Assembly: GCA_030595325.1 (NCBI GenBank) | Contig: JAUVDN010000010.1 | Span: 1 to 37,701, forward strand | From: Gammaproteobacteria bacterium | Lineage (GTDB): Bacteria > Pseudomonadota > Gammaproteobacteria > SZUA-229 | Direction: 5' to 3' | DNA: 37,701 nucleotides | Shown: positions 10,121 through 18,870 of the stretch, piece after piece | How the letters are laid out: each line of letters begins with the position of its first letter | How positions within the stretch are numbered: position 1 is the stretch's first letter | Notes under the pieces: model-generated | Told to the model about the DNA's origin: nothing | The model's input: the letters and a program-made list of their open reading frames with translations, nothing else | Database searches by the model: none | Made by a program: the position numbers and the translations under genes

Positions 10121-11872
10121 TCAGACGTTCCTAACCATGGTGCCCGCATTCTCTACACTGCCACCACCAACTGATAATGGTTCATCCAGACTATCCGGTA
10201 TCTGAAGCTTCAACAGAACATACAGATTTTTTAGCTGGGCTCGAAACAGCTGGTCAAAATCATTCACACTTTCCGATGAATTCTTTTCACCGAACCACCA
10301 GAACCAGTCGGAACCTTCACAGATAGCCAACTGGCGAGTTGCGGTCTCGGTTTCATCATCATCTAATTTACCGTCGCGCAACACTTCGTCATAAGCATGC
10401 TTCGCCTTGATCAAAAGATCCCATGCCCGGTTTTTATCCGGTTCACCAACCCATGTCGAAAATGAACCGTACACCCAGCTACCGGCACACAATCTTTCCA
10501 GCTCATGCGTTTTTGTATCGTCCGTCAGTGCAGAAAATGTGGTCGCCCGTATCAGCTTATGGTTGGCTAATGTTTTATAGAGGTGGTCGAGAAAATAATA
10601 ACCGTTATGCGGGTAATACTCCCAGGCATTTTCACCGTCCAGGATGATAGAAACTACGTGCCGGTTAGCGCTATCACCGAGGAAATCGGCAATGTTCACC
10701 AGGTTATGCACCAGGTCATTGGCCGCATCGACCGAGTTCATCTTGCTGTATTCGAAACCTATTAAGTCAGACAGACCGTCGTCGCGAAAAAACAGTTTGG
10801 GTTTGTAACCTTTTAATACATGCGGATGAAACAGTGCGCGTTTGCTGTGAACTTTTTCTTGGTCATGATCGCTTAGCTGCATGCTGTTTCGCCACACGCC
10901 TTCACCGGATGCCGTCCACTTAAAACCAAATTCTTCAACCAATGCCACGGCATCATCTGAAATTGCACCTTCAGATAACCAGATACCTTGTGGGCGATGT
11001 CCAAAAAAATGTTCGAAACAGTTGATACCCTGCTGGATGTGCCAGCGGGAACGTTCCTCGCCACCGGGATAGACGATTTGATCTGGTGCCGGTGCTTCTG
11101 GCTGGGCACAGATCATGTTGCCCATGTCATTCAACAGCGGAATAATCGGATGCCCGTAAGGTGTCATGGAAAGTTCTATCTGCCCACTTTCGGCAAGTTT
11201 CCTGTAACGCGGTATCAGTTTGGATATACAGTCGTAGATTAACTGCAACAGAGCACGACGATCAGTCTGGTCAAACATCTTGGCTTTCTTAATCAGATCA
11301 ATCGAAGTCTGTGTCTGCTTTAATGCATGTCCGAGCCATACCAGGTGATACCAGACCAGCACGTCGATATAATATTGCGAGTTTAAGTACTGCAGACAGC
11401 CGGTATCGTTCTGATCACAGCTGCCGCCGGGAAACATCAGCTTAAAAGGTTCCAATAGACGCTTGAAATCAGGATAGGGATCTATCATTTTCTCTGCGTT
11501 AGCTTTCTGACAATTACACAGTAGCTGGTAACGTTCGAGTGGTGATTCAGGGATCGGTTTTGCACCCGCCAGCAAGTTGAGCATTGGGTCTTTCATCACT
11601 TGCCCGTCATCGAGCCAGCGCTTTAACTGCTTGGCGTAATCGTCCAGTTGCTCCAATAAAACAGGGGCAAAATTAACCACGACATGCATATCCGGGTGCG
11701 CTTCCAGATGCGCCACCATGTCTTCATAATCTTTTATCGCATGCAGGTAGACCCAGGGCAGTTTGTAATCACCATCGATACCCTGCTGGTACCAGGGCTG
11801 GTGCATATGCCAGCACAACACAAAATTGACGGCATGGTCTCTGTCCATCATCGACTCTTCGTTATCACTCAT
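10121..11872 (-). CDS. GH57 family glycoside hydrolase (alpha-amylase/glucanotransferase type)
   Basis: FVLCWHMHQPWYQ N-terminus, PQGIWLSEGAISDD and IILDGENAWEYYPHNG motifs of GH57; inside the glg cluster. Confidence 0.9.
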   Translation of the reverse strand: MSDNEESMMDRDHAVNFVLCWHMHQPWYQQGIDGDYKLPWVYLHAIKDYEDMVAHLEAHPDMHVVVNFAPVLLEQLDDYAKQLKRWLDDGQVMKDPMLNLLAGAKPIPESPLERYQLLCNCQKANAEKMIDPYPDFKRLLEPFKLMFPGGSCDQNDTGCLQYLNSQYYIDVLVWYHLVWLGHALKQTQTSIDLIKKAKMFDQTDRRALLQLIYDCISKLIPRYRKLAESGQIELSMTPYGHPIIPLLNDMGNMICAQPEAPAPDQIVYPGGEERSRWHIQQGINCFEHFFGHRPQGIWLSEGAISDDAVALVEEFGFKWTASGEGVWRNSMQLSDHDQEKVHSKRALFHPHVLKGYKPKLFFRDDGLSDLIGFEYSKMNSVDAANDLVHNLVNIADFLGDSANRHVVSIILDGENAWEYYPHNGYYFLDHLYKTLANHKLIRATTFSALTDDTKTHELERLCAGSWVYGSFSTWVGEPDKNRAWDLLIKAKHAYDEVLRDGKLDDDETETATRQLAICEGSDWFWWFGEKNSSESVNDFDQLFRAQLKNLYVLLKLQIPDSLDEPLSVGGGSVENAGTMVRNV

Positions 11873-11904
11873 AGTTATTTTCAGCGGTGTTTATTATGTT
11901 GATT

Positions 11905-13254
11905 TCAGGCTACGCTCAGCTTCTCCTTGCCCTGATTATCTTTGGTCAGCTCTTCTTTATCAACAACATATAAATGCTGTCCCAGCATTTCAGGGGTCAC
12001 CAGAACTATACCGCTTTCTGTTACATGAAACCGCTCGCGATCTTGCTCCTGATCTTCACCGATAATAGTATCGTCGTCTATAGTGCACGCCTTATCTATG
12101 ATGGCGCGTGTGATACGGCAGTTTTTTCCAATCAATACCTTGGGCAGAATGACGCTGTCCTTGATTACGGAACCACGTTCTATCTCTGTTGCGAAGAAAA
12201 TGACAGAACGTTTAACACTGGCACCGGAAATTATACAACCGCCAGAAACCAGTGAATCGATGGCCATGCCACGCAGACCATCATCATCGAATATAAATTT
12301 GGCAGGCGGATGCTGAGTCTGATAGGTCCAGATTGGCCAGTCGCGTGAATATAGATTAAGTTCGGGTTCGACCTCACACAGTTCCATGTTGGCTTTCCAG
12401 TAAGAATCGAGTGTGCCGACATCACGCCAGTAGGCTGAGTTGCCTTCTTTATTAAGGAACGGGTAAGCACGCGCATTACAGGTCGTGATGCTCTTCGGCA
12501 CGATGTCTTTGCCAAAATCATGTGCTGAATCAGGCTCCTCAGAATCTGCAATCAAACTGGCATAGAGGTAGGCCGTAGAAAAAATATAGATACCCATTGA
12601 TGCCAGAGCCTTGTCTGGTTTACCCGGCATCGCTTCGGGATCTTCTGGTTTTTCAGTAAATTTTGTTATTCGATAATTTTCATCGACAGACATGACACCG
12701 AAATCTGACGCTTCATCGAGTGGTGCTTCGATACAACCGACCGTTAGATCAGCGCCCGATGACACATGGTCGTAAAGCATCTTGGAGTAATCCATGGTGT
12801 AGATATGATCACCACCCAGTACGATGACATTATCTGGTGCATGACGACGGATGATATCGATGTTCTGGTACAGCGCATCGGCCGTACCGCGATACCATTC
12901 ATTATCAACACGCTGCTGTGCGGGAATGAGTTCAACAAATTCGCCTATCTCAGCACGCATGAAGCCCCATGCACGTTGCAGGTGCCTTATCAGTGAATGT
13001 GATTTGTATTGCGTGAGCACACCTATACGGCGCAGACCCGAGTTGACACAATTTGATAATGCAAAGTCGATGATGCGATATTTACCACCGAAAGGCACTG
13101 CCGGTTTTGCTCGCCATTTGGTCAGCCCCTTTAATCTTGAACCTGAACCACCTGCCAGAACCAACACCAGTGTTTTACGTGTCAGTTCGGTACCGGTGTT
13201 TGCATCTGTGTAGTAGCGGTAGTTTTTAGACTGTGTTTTTGCACTGTTAGTCAT
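11905..13254 (-). CDS. glgC: Glucose-1-phosphate adenylyltransferase
   Basis: LVLAGGSGSRLKGLTKWRAKPAVPFGGKYRIIDFALSNC and YRGTADALYQN motifs. Confidence 0.97.
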   Translation of the reverse strand: MTNSAKTQSKNYRYYTDANTGTELTRKTLVLVLAGGSGSRLKGLTKWRAKPAVPFGGKYRIIDFALSNCVNSGLRRIGVLTQYKSHSLIRHLQRAWGFMRAEIGEFVELIPAQQRVDNEWYRGTADALYQNIDIIRRHAPDNVIVLGGDHIYTMDYSKMLYDHVSSGADLTVGCIEAPLDEASDFGVMSVDENYRITKFTEKPEDPEAMPGKPDKALASMGIYIFSTAYLYASLIADSEEPDSAHDFGKDIVPKSITTCNARAYPFLNKEGNSAYWRDVGTLDSYWKANMELCEVEPELNLYSRDWPIWTYQTQHPPAKFIFDDDGLRGMAIDSLVSGGCIISGASVKRSVIFFATEIERGSVIKDSVILPKVLIGKNCRITRAIIDKACTIDDDTIIGEDQEQDRERFHVTESGIVLVTPEMLGQHLYVVDKEELTKDNQGKEKLSVA

Positions 13255-14276
13255 TATGATACCTGCTGTTTTGAATTCTGCTGGTTTGAGTTCTGTCGCA
13301 TTTGATTGTGTTGTATCTTTACGGCTTCTGACATAGCGCCTAGCACACCGACCCTATCATTGATAACAAGATAAACAGCAATCTGTTCGACCAGAGTTTG
13401 CATTCTGCCCTTATTTAGATAAGCATTCATAAACTCTTTGGATAACATTTTTTTTAACATTTTTGCAGCGATGCCACCGGTGATAAATATACCACCATTA
13501 GGCTTATATAGAAGCGCAATATTGCCGATATATGCGCCATATATCTGCACAAAAAGTGACAGCGCCCTGTCTGCAGCTTCATCATCCGATTGATTGTTGA
13601 TCCATTCAGCACTGACCTCTTCACTGCATTTACCGTTACAAAAATGATACAGCGAGACCAAACCATCACCAGATAAGATTCGTTCATACGATACGTGAGC
13701 AAAGCGTTGCTGCAAAAACTTAAGTAACTCAATCTGGGTATCATTGGTCGGTGCAAAATCGATATGACCGCCCTCCGTCGCATGGGTATGAGCGGCTGCT
13801 TTGTCTCCATGACAACCATCATCAACCCAGGCTACGCCAAGCCCTGTGCCTGCACCAACAGCAACACGTGTCCTACTTTTGTGTAACCCATCAGAATCTA
13901 AAGCACCAGGATTTATTATGAGTCTGTCTTTATCCCGTAACTGGCCGGTACCAAAGGCAGAGGCCTGAAAATCATTCATGAAGTAAATGTTATCGATACC
14001 AAAACTGTCTTTCAATTTTTGTTTTTCGATCGTCCAGGGAAGATTGGTTAAATGTGCTGAGGTTTCGCTGACCAGACCGGGCAATGCCAGTGATAAAGTA
14101 TTCACCCCGTCACATGGTGCACCACAGTCCTGCATGAAAGTTCGCAACATCGGTTCGAAGCTATCAAAATCACCACTAAGATAACGTGCCTCATGAAGCA
14201 CCTTACGCGGCTCCGCAGAATCAGCAAAGACTAATCTTGTTTTAGTGCCACCAACATCTGCTGCAATGATATGCAT
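13254..14276 (-). CDS. glk: Glucokinase
   Basis: AADVGGTKTRLVFAD, LPWTIE, NDFQASAFG and VAVGAGTGLGVAW; Glk family; Q/N/S-rich C-terminal tail. Confidence 0.93.
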   Translation of the reverse strand: MHIIAADVGGTKTRLVFADSAEPRKVLHEARYLSGDFDSFEPMLRTFMQDCGAPCDGVNTLSLALPGLVSETSAHLTNLPWTIEKQKLKDSFGIDNIYFMNDFQASAFGTGQLRDKDRLIINPGALDSDGLHKSRTRVAVGAGTGLGVAWVDDGCHGDKAAAHTHATEGGHIDFAPTNDTQIELLKFLQQRFAHVSYERILSGDGLVSLYHFCNGKCSEEVSAEWINNQSDDEAADRALSLFVQIYGAYIGNIALLYKPNGGIFITGGIAAKMLKKMLSKEFMNAYLNKGRMQTLVEQIAVYLVINDRVGVLGAMSEAVKIQHNQMRQNSNQQNSKQQVS

Positions 14277-14361
14277 CGAAAACGTCCTAATTGTTTAGTG
14301 ACTTTGATAATAAATCTTATCAATGTTATTTGCATGACACATATCAATTAACACTGCAGAT

Positions 14362-15291
14362 TTAACAAGTGACCTGTGCACCAGCGATGCTGACCAGGGA
14401 ATTATAATCATAAACCTTAAACTTACGTCGGCTGACTTCTAACATTCCACTGTCTTGAAACCGCCTTAATACACGACTGACTGTTTCTATCGCCAGTCCT
14501 AAATAATTGGCTATATCTTGTCGTGTCATGGTCAATTTAATTACATCGAATAAATAACCTTCGTCCAGATAACCATACTTTTCAGAGCGTTTCGACATAT
14601 CGACCAGGAAACTGGCCAGTCGACCTTCAGCATCTTTTCTTGCCAGCATCAGCATCTGATTATGATCACGTAATAGGTTATCTGCAATTATATTGAGGAA
14701 CCCCTGACCTAAGACGCGATCGTGTAGTCCAGCCAGTGGAATCTTACAGATCGCTGTATCTTCGAGAGCAACAGTCGAAGAGATGTGGTTATTGCTGCCC
14801 ATTGCATCCAGCCCGAATACATCACCTGGCATATAAAAATTCAGTACCTGTTCTTCGCCATTCTCCATCAGCATATAAGATTTGACCGAACCGCTACTAA
14901 CGACATAGATAGCTTTTGTGTTATCGCCACCACGAAATATATGGTTTCCCTTAGAAAGTAACTTTCGATTTTTTACAACCTGATAAGAATGGTCATGAGC
15001 TATGGTCAGTTGTTCTGCCAGACAGCCACCTCGTATGTTGCAGTTGCAACAGGATAGAACCTCTAACGATGGTTGTGCATAACCAATCCCATTAGCAACC
15101 GGGATGGTAATGTTATCCACCGACGTATCTTGTAACTGCATAGCCATACTACTGTCCTCCAGATTAAGACCGTCGACATCATGACCTGTCATTAACAAAC
15201 GGGCTATCAGGGATTCCCTGATACTCATATAGGGATATGCTCGTGTTAACACCAAAGGAATATTTGTGTAGAGTGTCTTCTCCTCAAACAA
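14362..15291 (-). CDS. FNR-type Crp-family transcriptional regulator with candidate [4Fe-4S] cysteines
   Basis: CxxC-x5-C (SCCNCNIRGGC) plus internal Cys (TAICKIPL) match the FNR C20/C23/C29/C122 layout; HTH MTRQDIANYLGLAIETVSRVLRRF. Confidence 0.93.
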   Translation of the reverse strand: MFEEKTLYTNIPLVLTRAYPYMSIRESLIARLLMTGHDVDGLNLEDSSMAMQLQDTSVDNITIPVANGIGYAQPSLEVLSCCNCNIRGGCLAEQLTIAHDHSYQVVKNRKLLSKGNHIFRGGDNTKAIYVVSSGSVKSYMLMENGEEQVLNFYMPGDVFGLDAMGSNNHISSTVALEDTAICKIPLAGLHDRVLGQGFLNIIADNLLRDHNQMLMLARKDAEGRLASFLVDMSKRSEKYGYLDEGYLFDVIKLTMTRQDIANYLGLAIETVSRVLRRFQDSGMLEVSRRKFKVYDYNSLVSIAGAQVTC

Positions 15292-15341
15292 TTTAGCACT
15301 TTCTCTTCACACTTGAAGAATTGTACTAGTAATATAAGCCT

Positions 15342-16595
15342 GTGAAAAAAATACATACATATTTTCTACATACATTTATCATAATCACCGCAACATTAAT
15401 GATAGCGGCTATCGCCATCGCCAGCTGTTATTTTGGACTGATTGAACTGATTGACTCTGGCGTGATCAAGGGTATTGATCTCAATAATATCCAGTTACCG
15501 TTTGTACGAGCCATCGGAATAACGCTGGTAACTACATTGCTTATTGCCTTCCTTGCCAGTGTGATATATTTTCGTATAACTCGGCCATGGGCACAACAAG
15601 CTGAAACTTTTCATATACTTGCAAAAACGGCACATGAGGCCATTTTTCTAATCGATGCCCATGGCATTGTCCAGTTTGTAAACCCGGCCGCTGAAATCCT
15701 GTTCGGTTATGAGAGAAAAGAACTGCTGGGCGTGAACATCAAACATCTGATGCCCTCACCACACAGAAAATTACACGATAGCTATATCAAAGACTACCTG
15801 CAGACCGATATCAAAAAAATTATCGGTAAAGGACAACAGCTATTAGGTCAACGCAAAGACGGTAGCCAGTTTCCAATGTATCTTTCTGTCGGAGAAATCC
15901 AGTTAGAGCATACCCATCTGTTCGCCGGCCTGATCCTTGACCTCAGTGAACAACAGAAGCTTCAGCGCGAAGTTCTTGCCATTCCTGCGCGTGAGCAACA
16001 GCGTATCGGCGAAGAATTGCACGATGGTCTTGGTCAACAGCTCACCGGGTTAAGCATGCTGGCACAGAGCCTACTGAACAAAGCAAACAAATCCGAACAT
16101 GATCTGGCCGAGCAACTGGCCAGCGGACTGCATGAAGCACTGACCCAGGTACGTGAACTGGCCCGCGGTTTAATGCCTATACAGATCGATGCCGATGGCT
16201 TTACGCTATCGCTACAGGAGATTACAAAAAACATCGAACAGCAGAGTAATATTCCAATAAAACTTCAGATCGACAATATTGTACAATTGTTTGACGATGC
16301 GACTGCGGCCCATCTCTACCGGATCGTTCAGGAATCACTGAACAATGCGATCAAGCATGCCAAAGCCAGCCGTATTAATGTTTCTCTCAAAATTGAACAG
16401 GAACATGGCGTTTTAGAAATAATTGATAATGGTATTGGCATACCATTCGACCTTGAAGAATCTGCTGGTCTGGGATTAAATATCATGAGACACCGCTGTG
16501 GTCTGTTCGATGGAGAGATCACCATCAATCCCGCAGGCGAACGCGGTACTAAGGTATGCTGCCGATTCCCAATCAACCCGGAGGAAGCCTATTAA
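15342..16595 (+). CDS. Membrane PAS histidine kinase, FixL-like heme PAS fused to a NarX/HisKA_3-type kinase
   Basis: Two N-terminal TM segments; PAS MPSPHRKLHDSYIKDY...IIGKGQQLLGQRKDGSQFPMYLSVGE aligns to FixL; HisKA_3 EELHDGLGQQLTGL; HATPase NGIGIPF / GLGLNIMRHR. GTG start. Confidence 0.9.
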   Translation: MKKIHTYFLHTFIIITATLMIAAIAIASCYFGLIELIDSGVIKGIDLNNIQLPFVRAIGITLVTTLLIAFLASVIYFRITRPWAQQAETFHILAKTAHEAIFLIDAHGIVQFVNPAAEILFGYERKELLGVNIKHLMPSPHRKLHDSYIKDYLQTDIKKIIGKGQQLLGQRKDGSQFPMYLSVGEIQLEHTHLFAGLILDLSEQQKLQREVLAIPAREQQRIGEELHDGLGQQLTGLSMLAQSLLNKANKSEHDLAEQLASGLHEALTQVRELARGLMPIQIDADGFTLSLQEITKNIEQQSNIPIKLQIDNIVQLFDDATAAHLYRIVQESLNNAIKHAKASRINVSLKIEQEHGVLEIIDNGIGIPFDLEESAGLGLNIMRHRCGLFDGEITINPAGERGTKVCCRFPINPEEAY

Positions 16596-17230
16596 TGGCC
16601 AAAATTCTAATCGTAGACGATCACCCTCTGGTACGTGCCGGTTTTTCCCAGCTCATCGGTGACACAACTGACCTCACCGTCTGTGGTGAAGCGGGTGATA
16701 TGGCTACCGCATTAAAACTGTTAGATTCGGTTAAACCTGATTTAGCTATCATAGACCTTTCACTGGCCGGTGGCAGCGGCATGGACCTGATTGAACATAT
16801 CAAAGCACGGGATAGCAAAGTTCTGATGCTGGTGGCTTCAATGCACGATGAAGCTCTCTATGCGGAACGCGTACTTACCGCCGGTGCGCGAGGTTACATC
16901 AATAAGCAGGAAACACAGGGAAAAATTATTCCAGCTATTCGTCAGGTGCTTGATGGCAAGGTCTATATGAGTGAGTACATGACCGAAAAAATATTAAACG
17001 ACATGGTGAGTGGTTCAGATGAGAAACGTGGTATCAAGTCATTATCAAACCGTGAACTGCAAGTGTTCGAAATGATTGGTCAGGGCATCGCCCCGGGAAA
17101 AATGGCCATGCAACTAAACTTAAGTATTAAAACGATTGAGACGTATCAGGCACACATCAAAAAGAAACTAGGGCTGACCTCTGCGCATAAACTCACACAT
17201 CGCGCCATACGCTGGGTACTGGAACAATAA
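16595..17230 (+). CDS. LuxR/NarL-family response regulator
   Basis: Receiver (IVDDHPLVRAG, AIIDLSL) plus LuxR HTH (LSNRELQVFEMIGQGIAPGKMAMQLNLSIKTIETY). Start at MAKILIVDD overlaps the kinase stop (TAATG). Confidence 0.95.
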   Translation: MAKILIVDDHPLVRAGFSQLIGDTTDLTVCGEAGDMATALKLLDSVKPDLAIIDLSLAGGSGMDLIEHIKARDSKVLMLVASMHDEALYAERVLTAGARGYINKQETQGKIIPAIRQVLDGKVYMSEYMTEKILNDMVSGSDEKRGIKSLSNRELQVFEMIGQGIAPGKMAMQLNLSIKTIETYQAHIKKKLGLTSAHKLTHRAIRWVLEQ

Positions 17231-17261
17231 ATCGGTATTTTAAATGAGTCGTTAGACGTAA

Positions 17262-17555
17262 TTACTTCTTTTCATTTTCCATTGCCTTGTCACAGAGTTC
17301 TTTGTACAGATGCCCCATATGCAGACAAAATTCTTCTAGCTCCGGGTAATTGACCGTCAGGTGTTTCATGGTACAGGCATCTTTGATCTCCTTACACAAA
17401 AACTCGAAATCCACATCATTGATGGTTTCACCACGATCAACTTTATCTTTCAGTCTTAACAACCTTGGCAGGCGATGCTGTTCAAATTCTTGCATCAATG
17501 AATGAAAAACACCTAGATGCATTTCTTTGATATCAACTACAATAGTTTTCTGCAT
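17262..17555 (-). CDS. Conserved-looking hypothetical protein (about 97-100 aa)
   Basis: ORF with plausible acidic/basic composition and no overlapping better ORF; start may be M1 (17564) or MQKTIVVDIKE (17555). Confidence 0.6.
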   Translation of the reverse strand: MQKTIVVDIKEMHLGVFHSLMQEFEQHRLPRLLRLKDKVDRGETINDVDFEFLCKEIKDACTMKHLTVNYPELEEFCLHMGHLYKELCDKAMENEKK

Positions 17556-17583
17556 GCCAATCACCCATTTCTGTTTATAGTAG

Positions 17584-17617
17584 AAAAAAAGCAGGTCATA
17601 ATTAACCTGCTTTTTTA
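17584..17617 (-). terminator. Rho-independent terminator of the sulfur-globule-like gene
   Basis: AAAAAAAGCAGGT CATAATTA ACCTGCTTTTTT; stem GCAGGT/ACCTGC with T-run on the minus strand directly after the stop at 17639. Confidence 0.8.
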
Positions 17618-17638
17618 TAGATAGAGCGTTATTGCCGC

Positions 17639-18079
17639 TTACTTAGCTGCAGGAGCAGCTGGTGCAGGAGCAGCTGGTGCAGGACCAGGACCGTATTGTG
17701 GACCAGGGCCATAACCAGAACGAGGACCGTAGTACGGACGGTTATAATAACCATTATTACCGTTATTACCGTTATAACCATTACTGTTGCTCCAGTTATT
17801 ACGATTGTCCCAATTATTGCTACCATAATAATCGTTACGAGCGTTGCCACGGCCACTACCTTTGCCTTTACCACTCATGCCAAAGTTAAAGCTGCCATCC
17901 ATATCGCCAGATCCGTCGCCAGATCCATCACCTGAACCATTATTACGCCAGTCGTTATTCCAGTTATTGTTATTGTTGTTGTTCCAGTTGCTGTTGTTGT
18001 CCATAGGACCCCAATCGGCACTAGCTGATGCAGATACTAATAATATTGTAGCTGCTGTTGCAGTAAGTAATAATTTCAT
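17639..18079 (-). CDS. Probable sulfur globule protein (secreted Asn/Gly/Tyr/Pro-rich)
   Basis: MKLLLTATAATILLVSASASA signal peptide, then DWGPMDNNSNWNNNNNNNWNNDW...DGSFNFGMSGKGKGSGRGN...GYYNRPYYGPRSGYGPGPQYGPGPAPAAPAPAAP, resembling purple-sulfur-bacterial Sgp proteins. Track start 18154 is longer than needed. Confidence 0.62.
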   Translation of the reverse strand: MKLLLTATAATILLVSASASADWGPMDNNSNWNNNNNNNWNNDWRNNGSGDGSGDGSGDMDGSFNFGMSGKGKGSGRGNARNDYYGSNNWDNRNNWSNSNGYNGNNGNNGYYNRPYYGPRSGYGPGPQYGPGPAPAAPAPAAPAAK

Positions 18080-18206
18080 ATTTCCCTCCACAGGAGTTTT
18101 ATTTAATAATCTATCGCAAGAACCCTCTCTAATAAAAACACTCCTGCGAATCACTAAGAAAAATTAATTTCTGCGTTCGATAATACAAACATTCTTACGC
18201 AATACT

Positions 18207-18220
18207 TTGATATATATCAA
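18207..18220. promoter_or_regulatory. FNR-type binding site
   Basis: TTGATATATATCAA, exact match to TTGAT-N4-ATCAA, in the divergent 18079/18400 intergenic region. Confidence 0.75.
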
Positions 18221-18399
18221 AAAGAAAAGCTGTGAATCTGGCTATATGGACTAAATTTCTTTGCTATGTCTTATTTATTACAGATATTTTTAGTTTTAAA
18301 CACACTATTCTCGAAACAACGGAAGCAATAACTGTAAAAATTACATCAAGCACATATATGAAATAATAATAAATTTTTGAACACATAACAGGTACAGCT

Positions 18400-18870
18400 A
18401 TGAACGCCTCAGAAGCAATGGATCCAAATCCAACGACACTAAATCCCACTGACACTATCGAGTGCGCTTCCGAATACATCATGAAAAATCGCTATCGCAA
18501 CCTGCCCGTGGTGGACGAAAATTTTTGTTATGTAGGTATGTTCGGCGTCAACTGTTTACTGAAACAAGTTATTCCCAAAGCAGTATTTCTCAAACAGGGG
18601 CTGGAAAATGTCAGCTTTATTCATGAGTCTTTTGAAGACCTGTTTCACCGGTTTTCAGCAGTAAAAGATCACCCCATATCCATCTGTATGAGCAAAGAAA
18701 TCGAACCGGTCACACCTGATACACCACTGACAGAAACCATGATGCGGCTTTATAAAACCCGCGCCAGTATCCCGGTCGTCGATAAAGACACTTGTAAGTT
18801 ACTGGGGATGATTTCGTACTGGGAGATAGGCGAGAAAATACTCGCTGCAGGAGAATCAAAAGATGCATAG
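18400..18870 (+). CDS. Tandem CBS-domain protein
   Basis: Two CBS repeats (NRYRNLPVVDENFCYVGMF; TRASIPVVDKDTCKLLGMIS); overlaps the downstream permease by 8 bp. Confidence 0.85.
   Translation: MNASEAMDPNPTTLNPTDTIECASEYIMKNRYRNLPVVDENFCYVGMFGVNCLLKQVIPKAVFLKQGLENVSFIHESFEDLFHRFSAVKDHPISICMSKEIEPVTPDTPLTETMMRLYKTRASIPVVDKDTCKLLGMISYWEIGEKILAAGESKDA

Noticed and set aside
17662-18167. Three plus-strand ORFs (75, 79 and 107 aa) over the sulfur-globule gene
   Set aside because: They are antisense readings of a low-complexity Asn/Gly-rich gene that has a signal peptide, promoter and terminator on the minus strand.
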